A stretch of DNA of 64,000 nucleotides from contig JARVLF010000017.1 of assembly GCA_030849465.1 (NCBI GenBank), positions 682,001 to 746,000 of the forward strand, given 5' to 3'. Below the pieces are notes generated by a model. It was not told the DNA's origin, did no database searches, and worked only from the letters and a program-made list of their open reading frames with translations. Below, one piece after another: positions 10,497 through 21,785 of the stretch. The position numbers and the translations under genes were made by a program. Origin of the DNA: Moesziomyces globuligerus (Eukaryota > Basidiomycota > Ustilaginomycetes > Ustilaginales > Ustilaginaceae). The number at the start of each line of letters is the position of its first letter. Position 1 is the stretch's first letter.

Positions 10497-12395
10497 AGCT
10501 CGATCCGCGCGCGCGCGCACGCGCATGACCTCGATGCAAAAATGTGCAGTGGGCAACATCTTCTCGCCCCCTCATGCGGCTGGGCCCCACTGCACCCTCT
10601 TCAATGTGAGCACGCGCAGCGCCGCGGTCAGAAGACACCTCAGCCGTCGCTCCCGCGTGCGGTGGGGATCCTCGACCCGCGTCTACCCACCATCTCGCGA
10701 GATACATCGACGCTGCACCCTGCGCTTTTCCAGCTCACCTCGTCCGCGTCTTTTTGCACAGCTACGCTCGAAGCCCGAGTTGCCGACGACAGAACCCCGC
10801 TTGCTCCCGTGTGCATGCGCTGTTTCACAGCGCCTCGATGCACTGCCCCAGCCCGAGGGCGAGAGAGAGCAACGCCAACGAGAGAGAAACGACGATGCCG
10901 CCTCCAACCCATTTTCGATCTTGCGCCCGCCGTCTTAGAGCCAAGGCCTTCTTCCTTTGACCCCCCCGCCCATCCAGCCCCCAACCTCGCCCACTCCGCC
11001 TCGTCTTTGGGCGGTGCGTGGCGGGGGGTGGGTGTTGGATGGTTGGTGTGCGGTCGGTTTTGGGTCGGCTCCGGTAGCGCCGCGCTAGGCGCTTTGAAGC
11101 GGTGCTAGACGATCCTAACCCTAAGTTGATTATTGCGGAGCCTACCCATAACCCCTTCTGCCCTCATCGCTCACAAGGTTGCTTTTCCTTCCGCCTCCTC
11201 CGAGGATGGCGGTGGGATGCGCTTTAGCGTAGCGATGATCGGGTGGGGCGGCGGTTATGGGTATCAGAGTGCCCAGTCCGGTAGACCTGACTCTGTGCAG
11301 TTCGGTGTATCGGGACCAGCCACGCTACGTCGTGTGGATGTTGGCTGGTATGGCAAAGTGCATGCGCGCTGTGTCGACTGGCATGCTTTGCTCCCGCCCA
11401 CATCGAGACACTGCTGAAGCAGGATCCCCCCCAGGGGGGACCCTTTCTTCAGCGCCTTGCTGCGCCAAAGCGATCGGGCTTTGGGGATTCTTCTTCCTGT
11501 TGGTTAAGGACGCAGCGTCGGTCTTCGCTCGATGACCTCCGAATCCAAAGGCTGGAGAGGGGCGGTTTTAAAAAAATGGCCGAGGTTTGTTGTTCTGTTC
11601 TTCTTGCAAACCCGCGTCTCCTCTCTCCTCGATCGACAAGGAAGAACGGAGGCCCATCGTCGTACTCTCTCTCTCGTTTCGTCTTTCTTTCTCTCGAGGC
11701 TGGGGCGAAAAGGGGTGGTGGATCTTGAGGCATTTCCGCGCCTTGGCGCTGCAGGAGGGCAGGATGCTTTTGGCCCTACCGAGGACCGGGACGGTGTGCG
11801 TGGGGGAAGGAAAGGGGGGGATCCTACACAGCTCTACGGAGGCAAAGGCGCGCGGTGCTGTTGGTGACAGAGTCGATGGCAGAGTCGGGGTCTCGACGAG
11901 GCTGGCGAGTGCGTGGCGCTGGAAAGGATGGGCGGTTTTCCGTCGACTTCGCACCCGCGAACGAGGCGCGAGGAAACTGCCACCCCCCGTCCGCCCCACG
12001 TATCTCTGGCCCATGTCGGTTCGGTCCCAACTCAGCCCCTCGTGCCACCGACGGCGCCCGGCGCGCCCGAGTGTTACCAGAGCTTCGTGCTCGCTTCTTC
12101 TCCCCGCTTTTCCCTGCTACACCAACTCGAATCCCTCGGTATGCGTCGACAGCATACCTCGACCTTCCGCATGCTGCTTGCATGCGTGCTAATTTTTCTC
12201 CCTTTCTCGCGGCACGTGCGACGGAGCATGCTGGTGCAGTGGGCTCGTACCCTGCTTCCGCTCGCTGCGATTCGCTCGTGCCCATCCTGCACGCAACCTG
12301 ACGCACCTAGCAAGAGGGTTTTCTGAAACGATGGTATTGATGCTGAAGTAGTGGTACAAATTTTTTTGGGGTGTGGTTGCGGGGGGGGGGAGAGA
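10497..12395. other. intergenic region, no gene supported
   Basis: About 1.9 kb between the EMI1-like gene and the 3' end of the ornithine aminotransferase gene. Open frames on both strands look like noise. It contains a CGCG-rich alternating run near 10507-10523, a CCTAACCCTAAG motif near 11115 and G/T homopolymer runs at 12359-12391. I see no tRNA or other RNA gene. Confidence 0.4.
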
Positions 12396-13799
12396 TTAGT
12401 GAGCCTCGTCGTCGCCAGGGATGGAGTCGAGCTGGTCGAGCTGCTCGAGGGCCTGGCGGATGATGTCTACGCCCTTGTCGAGGTCTGCCTCGTCGATGAC
12501 GAGGGGAGGAGCGAGGCGGATGATGTTGACGTGGGTGGGTTTGGCGAGGAGGCCCAAGTGCTTGAGCAGGAGGCAGAGCTGCCAAGCGGACCTGCCCTTT
12601 GTGGACTTTGTCTCGTCGATCACAATCGCATTCAGCAGGCCGCGACCCCGGACCGAGGCGAGGAGCGGGTGGTCGATCTGGGCGAGCTTGGCGCGGAACT
12701 TGTGGCCGAGCTCTTCTGCGCGCTCGGAGAGTTTTTCGTTGACGAGCACGTCGATGGCGGCGCTGGCGACGGCGCAGCCGAGCGGATTGCCGCCGTAGGT
12801 GGAGCCGTGCTCGCCCGGCTTGATGCAGAGCATCACCTCGCGGTCTGCGAGCACGGCCGAGACGGGATAGACGCCGCCCGAGAGCGCCTTGCCGAGCGTC
12901 ACAATGTCGGGGCGCACGCCGTCGTGCTGGTGGCAGAGCAGTTTGCCCGTCCTGCCGAGACCGGTCTGGATCTCGTCGCAGATAAAGAGGACGTTGTGCT
13001 TGCGGCAGAGCTGCTCGACGCGCTTGAGGTAGCCGTCGCTGGGGACGACGATGCCCGCCTCGCCCTGGATGGGCTCGACGAGGAAGGCGGCGACTTCGTG
13101 GCCGTACTTGTCGAGCACCTTTTCGAGGTCGTCGGCATTGTCGTAGCGGATGTGGAGATCCTCGACGCCGGGACCGACGCGGTCGAGGAAAGGTCCGAAG
13201 CCGGTACGCGACTCGGGGTCGGTCGACATGGAGATGACGCCGAGCGTGCGGCCGTGGAAGTTGCCGGCGACCGAGAGGAGGCGCGCCTTGCCCTCGGGGA
13301 TGCCCTTCTTCATGTAGCCCCACTTGCGCGCGAGCTTGAGCGCCGTCTCGACCGCCTCGGCACCCGTGTTCATGGGCAGCACCATCTCGTAGCCAAACGT
13401 CTTGGTCACCTTTTCGGCAAACGGCGCAAACGCCGAGTTGTAGAAGGCGCGCGAGCTGAGCGTCAGCTTGTGCGCCTGCGCGACGAGCGCACCCACAATG
13501 TCCGGGTGGCAGTGGCCCTGGTTGACCGCCGAGTAGGCCGAGAGGAAGTCGAGGTACTGGCGTCCCTCGGGGTCCCAGACGTGCGCGCCCTGGGCGCGAT
13601 CAAAGACGACGGGGAGCGGGTGGTAGTTGTGCGCACCGTACTCGGCCTCCTTGTGGATCGTCTCTTGGGTGGAGAGCGTGTTGGCCGAGGTCGAGGCAGT
13701 CGACTGGACCGCCTTGACGGCTGTCTTGACTGTGGCGGGGACAGCGGCGATGGCAGCCGAGGCAGCGGCGGCGACGCCGGCAGTAGCAGTGGGTGCCAT
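12396..13799 (-). CDS. CAR2: ornithine aminotransferase (ornithine-delta-transaminase)
   Basis: A 467-residue PLP-dependent class III aminotransferase that converts ornithine and 2-oxoglutarate to glutamate-5-semialdehyde and glutamate in arginine catabolism and proline synthesis. Visible family features are [15 protein letters not shown], the cofactor-binding [13 protein letters not shown], the DEIQTG motif at 275-280 carrying the PLP-contact Asp, and TLGKALSGG with the Schiff-base lysine at K304. [16 protein letters not shown] follows. The first ~50 residues are Ala/Thr/Val-rich, contain three Lys and no Arg, and form an extension of unclear purpose. The yeast enzyme is cytosolic, and this extension is not a convincing mitochondrial signal. 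The ATG at 13799 is the only good start. Identity is secure. Confidence 0.96.
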   Translation of the reverse strand: MAPTATAGVAAAASAAIAAVPATVKTAVKAVQSTASTSANTLSTQETIHKEAEYGAHNYHPLPVVFDRAQGAHVWDPEGRQYLDFLSAYSAVNQGHCHPDIVGALVAQAHKLTLSSRAFYNSAFAPFAEKVTKTFGYEMVLPMNTGAEAVETALKLARKWGYMKKGIPEGKARLLSVAGNFHGRTLGVISMSTDPESRTGFGPFLDRVGPGVEDLHIRYDNADDLEKVLDKYGHEVAAFLVEPIQGEAGIVVPSDGYLKRVEQLCRKHNVLFICDEIQTGLGRTGKLLCHQHDGVRPDIVTLGKALSGGVYPVSAVLADREVMLCIKPGEHGSTYGGNPLGCAVASAAIDVLVNEKLSERAEELGHKFRAKLAQIDHPLLASVRGRGLLNAIVIDETKSTKGRSAWQLCLLLKHLGLLAKPTHVNIIRLAPPLVIDEADLDKGVDIIRQALEQLDQLDSIPGDDEAH

Positions 13800-14871
13800 G
13801 ATGATGATGGATGAGCAGTGGAAAATAGCACCTGGGAAAGAAAGCAGATGCGAGTAAAGAGATGGGGGGTCGATGTCAGACGGAGGAGTCGACGGCGCCC
13901 GGGCAAGCTTATATGTCTTTGAGCGGTATCAGCTAGGGCGGAGCGGGAGTGGGGAGGGCGTGGAAGCACGCAGATTTTGCTCAGCGCTCTTGGTGGGCGA
14001 GGGGAGAGGGAGGAGGAGCGAGCCGGTTGCTAGTCCGGCAATCAAGCGTGGGATGCTGTTGGTGCTGTTGGCTTGAGGACGCCAAGGATGGAGGGAGAGG
14101 GAGCGCGCGCATTCCGCTACCGGCTCAGCTGGCCACGCAGGCCACGCAGCGGAGCGAGGCCACATGCGCGCCAATTTGGCTCACACTCGACTCACACATG
14201 ACAGCCAAGTCACGCCTCGTCTGATAGCCGGCGAGGCAATGCCAAGCTGGACCCGAATCAAAGGCTGGCTGCTGAGCGCTTTCGGCCTGTAAGAGCCAAT
14301 GAAGCGTGAGAAGCGTGAGGGGCGTACGAGGGCTCGCTCGGTGTGACGCGCTGGCTGCATCGGATAGTAGCACGGCAACTGGGACGGCAAGCTCACCCTC
14401 AGGCGATCCGCCCAACTCGAGCCAGCTGATTAGAAATGCAGGCCGGACCCTTTTTGGATTTCTGCCGGTCGGCTGCCCCGCAAAAAAGCAAGAAAGCCAA
14501 ACTTTACGCCAGAGCGTCTGGCGGAACCTCTGGCGGAAAGTGACGACGCGTCCTCCGGCTACTTGTTCGGATGTTCAGAGTGTGAGATCGCAACGAAACC
14601 TCGAAAGGGAACGTCCCAGATCGGGGTCGGTTGAGCGTGCTTTGTCCGATCGCCGATGGCCTCAGGGTCCTCTGGCTGGAATTTTTCGTGTGGCCGAACC
14701 GCCGCGCTTGGAAACTTCTTCTTCGGCCGCTGCTCTCAAAAAAAGAGCTCCACACACGCAGAGTCTCGACACCTCGAACACTCCCTCTCACTCGTTCCTC
14801 ATCCACATCGGCTCGCATCCCATCGTACGAAAGGTGAAAGAGGTGCAGTCAGCACCACATCCATCGTCGAC
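13800..14871. other. divergent promoter region between CAR2 and DRS1
   Basis: About 1.07 kb separating head-to-head genes. Nothing coding is supported; the DRS1 frame is open back to 14656, but that stretch lacks conservation-like character. It should carry the promoters of both genes. No clear TATA element was picked out. Confidence 0.4.
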
Positions 14872-17607
14872 ATGCCCGCACAGTCTCGCAAGCCGAGTCT
14901 GGCCAAGCGCAAGGCCAACGCCGCACCTGTCGCCACGCCACCAAAAAGCAAGAAGACGGCCGCCAAGGCGTCGCCCGCCAAGCGCACGCACGACGATGAC
15001 TTTATCATGACGCTCGACTCGGACGACGAGGTGGAGGACCTCGATGCGCTCGACGACCAAGCCGACACCCAAGACGCATCCGAGTCCGAGCCCGAAGACG
15101 ACGCGGCTACGCCCGCCGCCGACGAGAAGCTCACCAAGAACCAGCGCAAGCGCAAGGAAAAGGCGCATCTCGCCGGCAAGGAGAAGATCGTAGAGAGCGT
15201 CTCGTCACGCGGCAAGAACGCCGCTGCGGCTCCCAAGGACGCCATGGCCGTGGACAAGCACTTTGAGTTCGACATCTTTGGCGACGGCTCCGGCGCCGAC
15301 TACCAGGCCGCCGACGCAAAGGGCTGGGACATGTCCGTCACCGGCCACAGGATGCACAAGAAGCTCAACGTCGACGACATCATCGAGAAGCGCAGGAAGA
15401 ACCGCCCCGAGATCCAGCTCGCCCAGTCCGACGACCAAGAGTCGGACGATGCATCGGACGAGGCCGACCTCGACGACGACATCAAGTTCGCCGAGTTCGG
15501 CGACAGCGACGACGACGACGACGACGAGCAAGATCGCTTCGGCGGCGGAAGCGGCAAGCTCGCAGGAGACGACGACGACGAGGAGGACGAGGAGGTCCAA
15601 GTCGACAGCGGGGAGGACCCATTGAGCAGCGGCGAGGATGACGACTCGGATGCAGAGGACGACGTCCAGAAGCAGAACGACGACGACGAGTCCAACTCGA
15701 GCGAAGACGAATCGGACGAGGAGACCGAGCAGGAAAAGGCCAAGAAGGCGGCGTTCTTTGCCGACGAGCCCTCGACCTCATCCAAAAGCAAGGCGAGCGA
15801 GGCGGCCGACGCGTCGTTCGGCAGCTTCTCGCTCTCGCGGCCCGTGCTGCGTGCGCTCTCGTCGCTCTCGTTCCACAAGCCCACGCCCATCCAGTCGCGC
15901 ACCATCCCCATCGCGCTCGCGGGCAAGGACATTGTGGCCGGCGCCGTGACCGGCTCGGGCAAGACGGCGGCGTTCATGATCCCCACCATCGAGCGTCTCA
16001 CGTGGCGCGCAAAGGGACGCGCAGAGGAGGCCAAGTCGCGCGTGCTCATCCTCGCGCCCACGCGCGAGCTCGCCATCCAGTGCTACTCGGTCGGCAAGTC
16101 GATCGCCAAGTTCACCGACATCCGCTTCTGCCTCTGCGTCGGCGGTCTTTCGGTCAAGAGTCAGGAGGCCGAGCTCAAGCTGCGGCCCGAGGTGGTCATC
16201 GCCACGCCCGGTAGGCTGATCGACCACGTGCGCAACTCGGCGAGCTTCACGCTCGACGACATTGAGATCCTCGTCATGGACGAGGCCGATCGCATGCTCG
16301 AGGATGGGTTTGCCGACGAGCTCAACGAGATCGTAAAGTCGTGTCCCAAGGGCGCGCGGCAGACGATGCTCTTTTCGGCCACCATGACCGACGACGTCGA
16401 GCAGCTCGTTCGGCTCTCGCTCAAGCGACCCGTCCGCCTCTTTGTCGACCCCAAGCGCACCACGGCCAAGAAGCTCGTCCAGGAGTTTGTCCGCGTGCGC
16501 GGCACGGGCGTCGGCGGAGGCGTGGCGGGCGCCGACGGTCTCGCAGGCGTCGGCGACGAGGCTTCCACCTCGACATCCAGCGGCGGAGGTAGGAGGAGCG
16601 AAGATGCGCAGCGCCCCGCGCTGCTGCTGGCGCTGTGCACGCGCACCTTTACCAGCCAGGTGATCATCTTTGTGCGCTCCAAGAAGCTCGCGCACCAGCT
16701 CAAGATCGTCTTTGGGCTGCTCGGGCTCTCGGCGGGCGAGCTGCACGGCGATCTGTCGCAGGAGCAGCGTATCGATGCGCTGACGGCGTTCCGCGATGGC
16801 AAGGTCGACTTCCTCATCGCCACCGACCTCGCCTCGCGCGGTCTCGACATCAAGGGCGTGCAGACGGTGATCAACTACGACATGCCCGGTCAGTTTGAGG
16901 CGTATCTGCATCGTGTCGGACGTACGGCGCGTGCGGGGCGCAACGGTCGCGCCGTCACGCTCGTCGGCGAGGCCGATCGACGCATGCTCAAGCTCGCCAT
17001 CAAAAAGTCGAGCGCCGACCAGATCAAGCATCGCATCATCCCCGCCGAGGTGGCCGGCAAGATGTTGGACACGCTCGAGCAGCTCAAGCCCGAGGTGGAC
17101 GGTGTGCTGCGCGAGGAGAAGGAGGAAAAGGCGTTGCGCATCGCAGAGATGGAGCTCAAGAAGGGCGAAAACATGGTCCACCATCACGACGAGATCTTTT
17201 CGCGTCCCAAGCGTACCTGGTTCCAGTCGGGCGCCGATAAGGATGCGGCGGCGACGCTGTCCAAGGCGCAGTACGAGGCGACGATGCAGGCGGATAAGAA
17301 CAAGAAGGACGCTCCGGCGCGCGATAAGTACGCGGGCCTCAGTCGCAAGAAGCGTCGCAGCAAGATGATGCGCGACGAGATCGAGCGCGAGAAGCAGGAC
17401 GCGCGCGCATCCGCAGGCGCCAAAACCGCCTCGGGCTCCAGCGTCAACGCCTCGGTCCGCGCCGCCAAGAAGGCACAGCGTCCCACAAAGCTCGGCGTCG
17501 CCCCCGTCAGAGACGCCAAGAACGGCAAAAAGAGCTCACACAACGCCCCGGCCAAGAAGGCAAAGAGCTCCTTCAGCCGCGATCTCACCGACAAGAAGCG
17601 CCGCTAA
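14872..17607 (+). CDS. DRS1: DEAD-box ATP-dependent RNA helicase Drs1 (DDX27)
   Basis: A 911-residue nucleolar helicase required for 27S pre-rRNA processing and 60S subunit assembly. The basic, Lys-rich N-terminus and long acidic Asp/Glu/Ser tracts (about residues 40-290) precede the helicase core. Motifs seen are the Q motif FHKPTPIQSR, motif I TGSGKT (360-365), Ia APTRELAIQ, Ib TPGRL, motif II DEAD (470-473), III SAT in LFSATMTDD, and VI HRVGRTARAGR (from about 680). A Gly/Ser-rich insertion of about 50 residues interrupts the start of the second RecA lobe, between FVRVRG and QVIIFVRSKK. The C-terminus is Lys/Arg-rich, as usual for Drs1. The start chosen is MPAQSRKPS; an upstream extension of the frame to 14656 seems to be leader. 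It is tail-to-tail with GCN3. Confidence 0.95.
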   Translation: MPAQSRKPSLAKRKANAAPVATPPKSKKTAAKASPAKRTHDDDFIMTLDSDDEVEDLDALDDQADTQDASESEPEDDAATPAADEKLTKNQRKRKEKAHLAGKEKIVESVSSRGKNAAAAPKDAMAVDKHFEFDIFGDGSGADYQAADAKGWDMSVTGHRMHKKLNVDDIIEKRRKNRPEIQLAQSDDQESDDASDEADLDDDIKFAEFGDSDDDDDDEQDRFGGGSGKLAGDDDDEEDEEVQVDSGEDPLSSGEDDDSDAEDDVQKQNDDDESNSSEDESDEETEQEKAKKAAFFADEPSTSSKSKASEAADASFGSFSLSRPVLRALSSLSFHKPTPIQSRTIPIALAGKDIVAGAVTGSGKTAAFMIPTIERLTWRAKGRAEEAKSRVLILAPTRELAIQCYSVGKSIAKFTDIRFCLCVGGLSVKSQEAELKLRPEVVIATPGRLIDHVRNSASFTLDDIEILVMDEADRMLEDGFADELNEIVKSCPKGARQTMLFSATMTDDVEQLVRLSLKRPVRLFVDPKRTTAKKLVQEFVRVRGTGVGGGVAGADGLAGVGDEASTSTSSGGGRRSEDAQRPALLLALCTRTFTSQVIIFVRSKKLAHQLKIVFGLLGLSAGELHGDLSQEQRIDALTAFRDGKVDFLIATDLASRGLDIKGVQTVINYDMPGQFEAYLHRVGRTARAGRNGRAVTLVGEADRRMLKLAIKKSSADQIKHRIIPAEVAGKMLDTLEQLKPEVDGVLREEKEEKALRIAEMELKKGENMVHHHDEIFSRPKRTWFQSGADKDAAATLSKAQYEATMQADKNKKDAPARDKYAGLSRKKRRSKMMRDEIEREKQDARASAGAKTASGSSVNASVRAAKKAQRPTKLGVAPVRDAKNGKKSSHNAPAKKAKSSFSRDLTDKKRR

Positions 17608-17736
17608 GCAAGCGCGCCTCTTGCACCTGCACATCCATCGCAACAGCCAGTTCAGAGAATCCTTTTCCGCGTGTGTGTGTGCGTGTGGGACGTGGTGAGA
17701 TTGCAAGGGTGACTGCGAGACGAGGCGCGCGTGAGT

Positions 17737-18953
17737 CTAGTCGGCTCCACCGTAGACGGCGAGCAGCGCGTCGCCCACACCGGACGGCGTGAGCACGCCG
17801 ACATCGCTAAAGAGGAACGTGACGAGGTCCGGCGTAGTGTAGTCGATCTATCGGAGATCCGAAGGAGGCAAGAGGTCAGGATACAATCCGACGCAGCGAT
17901 TGTGTGCGGAAAAGGGGAGGGCGTACTTACTGCTGGGTTGAGGAGTTCCTGGGCGCGAGACATGAGTTGTGGCTGTGGCTGGTTGGTGGACGAGGCGAGT
18001 TTCGGGGTGGCTTGGTTTTCCGCCTCGGCGTCGCGCGTCGCAGCTGGGGGATCTGTTGCGTCGGCGTCGAGGTCGGGAAAAGCGAGGAGGTTTCGGTTCG
18101 AGTTGTTGGTCGGCAGGTCGTACTGGTTGAGGGGGAACATGCGGAGGAACTTGAAGCTCTCCGCGAGGGCGAAGAAGGGTTTGTTGAACGCCTTTGCGAT
18201 GATGGCCATGCCGTACGTGCCTACTGCGTTCAAGAATCCGCCCGACTCCACGACACCCTCTGCGCCCGTCAGCACAAGATGCACCTTGGGCATGGTGTAG
18301 GCTACGGCCGAGTCGAGGATGACAGTGCAGGGGATGCCGTAGCTGGTGAGTTGGCTGTAGGTGCGCATGCCGAGTCCGTGCGGTCTCGACTCGGTCACAT
18401 AGACCGAGATGCGTTTGCGCTGGTGGAGCGCGGCGAACTTGAGCGCCTGCATGACGACGCGCGAGTACGAGTGGGTGAGCACGACGCACTCGTCGTGGAT
18501 AAACGGCAGCACGAGCTCGCAGATCTTTTCGCGGCACGAGGGCACCGTATGCACCGCAAACTCGTGCGCCAGCGCCGCCAGCGACGCCTTGTGCGCCTCA
18601 AAGTCGTCGCCCGTATCCCACGACTTGGTCACGACGAAGCGCGTAAACAGATCCAGCCCCGCCGTCGCAGGCACCGGATTCTCCAGCGACGCCTTGAGCC
18701 GCTGCGACGCAGACCGGATGTTCTCCATCAGCTCCGACGTCGTCGCCGCCTTGGACTTTGACACCAGCTCCGACAGCGCAAAGATCGCCGCAATCGGAAA
18801 CGGAAGCTCCGCATCAGACGACAGCAGCGAGTGGTAGCACGAGATAATGTCGAACTCCTCCCTGCCTGCACTACTGCTGCTGCTGCTGCTGCCGGGCGCG
18901 AGCAGCGTCGGCACCGCCAGTCCCGACGTCGACGTCGTTGCGCTTGGCGCCAT
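17737..18953 (-). CDS. GCN3: translation initiation factor eIF2B subunit alpha
   Basis: The regulatory alpha subunit of eIF2B, the guanine nucleotide exchange factor for eIF2, which senses phosphorylated eIF2-alpha in general amino-acid control. Two exons, 17931-18953 and 17737-17847, join across an 83-bp intron (GTAAGT donor, GATAG acceptor) to give 377 residues. The C-terminal exon encodes IDYTTPDLVTFLFSDVGVLT, the conserved end of the family, which confirms the splice; reading through the intron instead gives a divergent tail. Other family blocks are ESRPHGLGMRTYSQLTSYG, GAEGVVESGGFLNAVGTYG and ESFKFLRMFPLNQYDLP. An Ala/Gln-rich insertion of about 50 residues sits just before the last exon. 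Its 3' end lies 129 bp from that of DRS1. Confidence 0.95.
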
Positions 18954-19741
18954 CTTTCTGTTCCGAGTCGGCTGGTGTCGACAGTGGAGAGTTAAAGTTC
19001 GATAGACTGCCGAGACGTGGTCAAAGATGAGGTTGGTCGAGTTGAGAGGTGCAGGATAAGGTTACAGAAGGCCAAGGCGAAAAAGCGCTTTCTAGGCGCA
19101 CTCCGAATTCCGAGCTCTGTCTTTTTCATGTGCGATGTCCCCGCTCTCACAAAATCCGACCGTCCGCACAACCACCTCGTGGCCCTCCTCCTCGACTCTC
19201 TCGACGTGACTAGCTACAGCAGCGTCGCTTTGGATTTGGTTTCATGCCTTGATGGTCTCAGTCGAGGCCAGGGACTCCGTATTCATAGTCCGCTTCTCCC
19301 GATGTCGGCAATCATTCAGAGGCTATCCTACACCCCTGAGAACAAGCGCCTCCGTCTCCCGCGCAGCCAGCCTGGTCAGCGCGGTGCTGCGAACAAAGCG
19401 GCATGGTCCTTGATTCCAACCGATTAGGCACCACGAGCATGCATGTACAGAGACGAATAAGAGCAGTACGATTAGACGATTCCTAAATACGACGTATACG
19501 CGAGGGCGAGAGATAAGCAAGAGTGATGGGAAGCAGCGGCAAATATGTACAAGGCCATGCGGACGGGGAGGGACACGAGACGATCTATATATGCACGAAA
19601 GGACGGGAGAGCGTTCCAGAGGTCGGGTCCGGAGCGAGAAGAGCTGGACCGTGGCCAGGCAAGCATCCAGAGAGAGGTGTCGTTGGGCTTCGAGGGTATC
19701 CAAAGTTAAAAAGCAGGGGTGGGCTGTCGGAGGGGACGCAG
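18954..19741. other. upstream of GCN3 and 3' region of the C2H2 gene
   Basis: The right half (about 19440-19741) is probably the 3' UTR of the leftward C2H2 gene; it is locally richer in A/T and holds CTATATATG near 19584. The left part is the promoter of GCN3. A 136-codon rightward frame at 19017 has no protein character. Confidence 0.4.
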
Positions 19742-21654
19742 TTAGGTGGACGAGGCGATCAAATTGGGCTGGGTGACGGAGCGGAGCATGTACGGAGCGG
19801 AGCGTTCTGCGCTCGTCGAGTGCTGCGCCAGCTCGGCCGCATGATGGTGCGGGTGGTGGTGGTGGAAGGAGTGCATCTTGTGCATCTGGATCGGTTCGTT
19901 GGTGTAGAAATGTGCCGACGAAGCCGACGTGCCCTCCCACAGATTGGGGTCGATGTTGCTCTGCTGCTGGTTCTCGACGACACATCCATTCGACAAGACC
20001 GAGAACGAGGAGTTGATCGGCATTCCGCTGCCGAACGTCGTCGACGACGGGTGGGGCTCGGGTGCAAACGGTCCGTACGACATGTTTGCCACCGAGACGT
20101 GGTCGAACTGCATACGAGCCGGGGTCGGCTCCAAGGCGTGGGGGTCTCGGTAATCAGGAGTGCGCGGGAAGTGCGAGAGCTCCGAGGCGGGAGTGAGAGT
20201 GTTGGGCGTCGAGCAGATGCGGCTCATGTGCGTCTCGGGGCTATGAAAGCTGCTCATCGAGCTGCTCGTCATGCAGCCCGACATGAGGCTCGACCGCCGC
20301 GTCAGGTCAAACCCATCCGAGCTCGTGTTCGACGAAGGACACGACGACATCGGAGGTGCGCTGTACGGCGTGTGTGCATACTCGACCGCGGAACCCATCG
20401 AGTAGCCGTACTGGGGACCAGCATGCGCAGCGTCATCTTCGACCTTGAGCCCGGCCATGTAGTGGTGTTCCAGCCCCTGCGGGAAGGTCGAGCGCGCATG
20501 CGGAGGCAGGACGCTTCTCGCAACCGAGAACGAGTTGCTCAGAATACTCGCCGTTCGGCCCGAGCCCATGTACGTGCCCTCGGCGTCGGCATGGTTGCGG
20601 CGCGTATGCTTGGTGAGCGTCGTCTTGCGGCAGAACGACTTGCCACAGCCCTGCGATGACAAAATAGGCGGTCAACCATGTCAGCTTTCCATGCTTCCAG
20701 TCCCGCCGTGGCCGAGCCGAATCAGAGACTTACAGGTACCAGGCACTTGTACGGACGTCTGCCCGTGTGAATCCTCCTGTGCCGCGCGAGCGAGCTCGAG
20801 TCGGAGCTGCGGTGCCAATGTTTGAGCAAAGTCAGCGACTGAGATCGACGTGCAGGCGCTTCGATGCAAGACGGGGCGTAGACCTACAAGGCTTTGCTGC
20901 ACGAGTCGCAGACGTGCGGGCGCTCGCCCGTGTGGACGCGGATGTGGACGGTCAGAGCCGAGCGTTGGATGAACGTCTTGCCGCAGCTGCGAAAGTGGCA
21001 AGTGAACGGTCGCTCTTGGCTGTGAATGCGAGCGTGTCTGTAGCAAGTGTCGCCAACAGACATCAACGGGGGCGAAGAGGGAGCTTGAGGTCAGCACTGA
21101 GTTACGGATGCATGAAAGGGGAGGGAGGGAGCTTGGTGTCGGTTCGTCGGAGCTGAAAATTCCACGTGGGCTCTGTTGGACAGCTCGCATACGAGCTGTT
21201 GCCAGACCGCGCATCAGAAGGTTTCAATGATGTATGCAGCCTGAGCTGCACGCCGGCGTCGAAACTCCAGCAGAGCCCAGCGATCCCTTTGTTTGGTCGC
21301 CGCCTTCTTCCATCCCTACACGTAGGCCTGGCACCATATCAAGGACGACCATGCACTTACCGAGCGAGGTCCGAACGTCTGTCGTTCGTTGGCAGAGAGG
21401 CGTCAAGCGACGACGGCGAAGTTGGGACAAGTCGAGGTCAGCTTGACTACAGCGGGGCCATCATCCGAACAGAGGTACTGCGTACCTTGAGAATGCCTTG
21501 GGGCATCCGGGTTGCTGGCAATCAAAGGGCCTGCTCTCCTTGCGCTGGTCCTCGTGGACGAGTTCTGCAGTACGAGTCACTGCTGGTCAGTTGGGGCTCG
21601 AACATCGGCGCTCGTAGCCAAGGTCTTCGAGTGGTGCTTACCGAGGATATCCAT
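19742..21654 (-). CDS. rbf1: C2H2 zinc-finger transcription factor, probable Rbf1 orthologue
   Basis: Six exons were rebuilt: 21642-21654, 21486-21564, 21361-21378, 20888-21037, 20734-20806 and 19742-20650. All five introns are GT-AG and phases agree throughout, giving 413 residues that begin [12 protein letters not shown]. Four C2H2 fingers lie in the first ~130 residues, with helices [27 protein letters not shown] and CRKTTLTKH. Three of the four fingers are split by introns, and the first helix comes largely from an 18-nt microexon. The C-terminal ~280 residues are low-complexity Ser/Thr/His-rich, typical of an activation region. In Ustilago maydis, Rbf1 is the C2H2 master regulator acting below the b mating-type heterodimer. 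The symbol rests on my memory of locus order relative to wco1, not on a search. The exon model itself is strong. Confidence 0.85.
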
Positions 21655-21775
21655 GTTGGCGAGTGCTGATGATAAGGTGTGCGGTGGGAGATGTTGTGAA
21701 AGGGTGGAAGAGGGAGCAGTGCGGAGGGGGTGTGGAGGGCCAGAAGGGGGATGGTGGATACGGTGTCTCAGTCGG

Positions 21776-21785
21776 CTTATGTATA
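21776..21785 (-). promoter_or_regulatory. possible TATA element of the C2H2 gene
   Basis: On the minus strand the sequence reads TATACATAAG, about 125 bp before the ATG at 21654 and followed by a pyrimidine-rich leader. Position and context fit a core promoter, but it is a weak match. Confidence 0.35.

Noticed and set aside
11113..11125. Telomere-like CCTAACCCTAAG
   Set aside because: Fewer than two copies of the TTAGGG unit, within an internal gene-rich region; not a telomere or clear interstitial array.
12351..13814. 487-codon open frame antisense to CAR2
   Set aside because: Mirror of a clearly identified aminotransferase.
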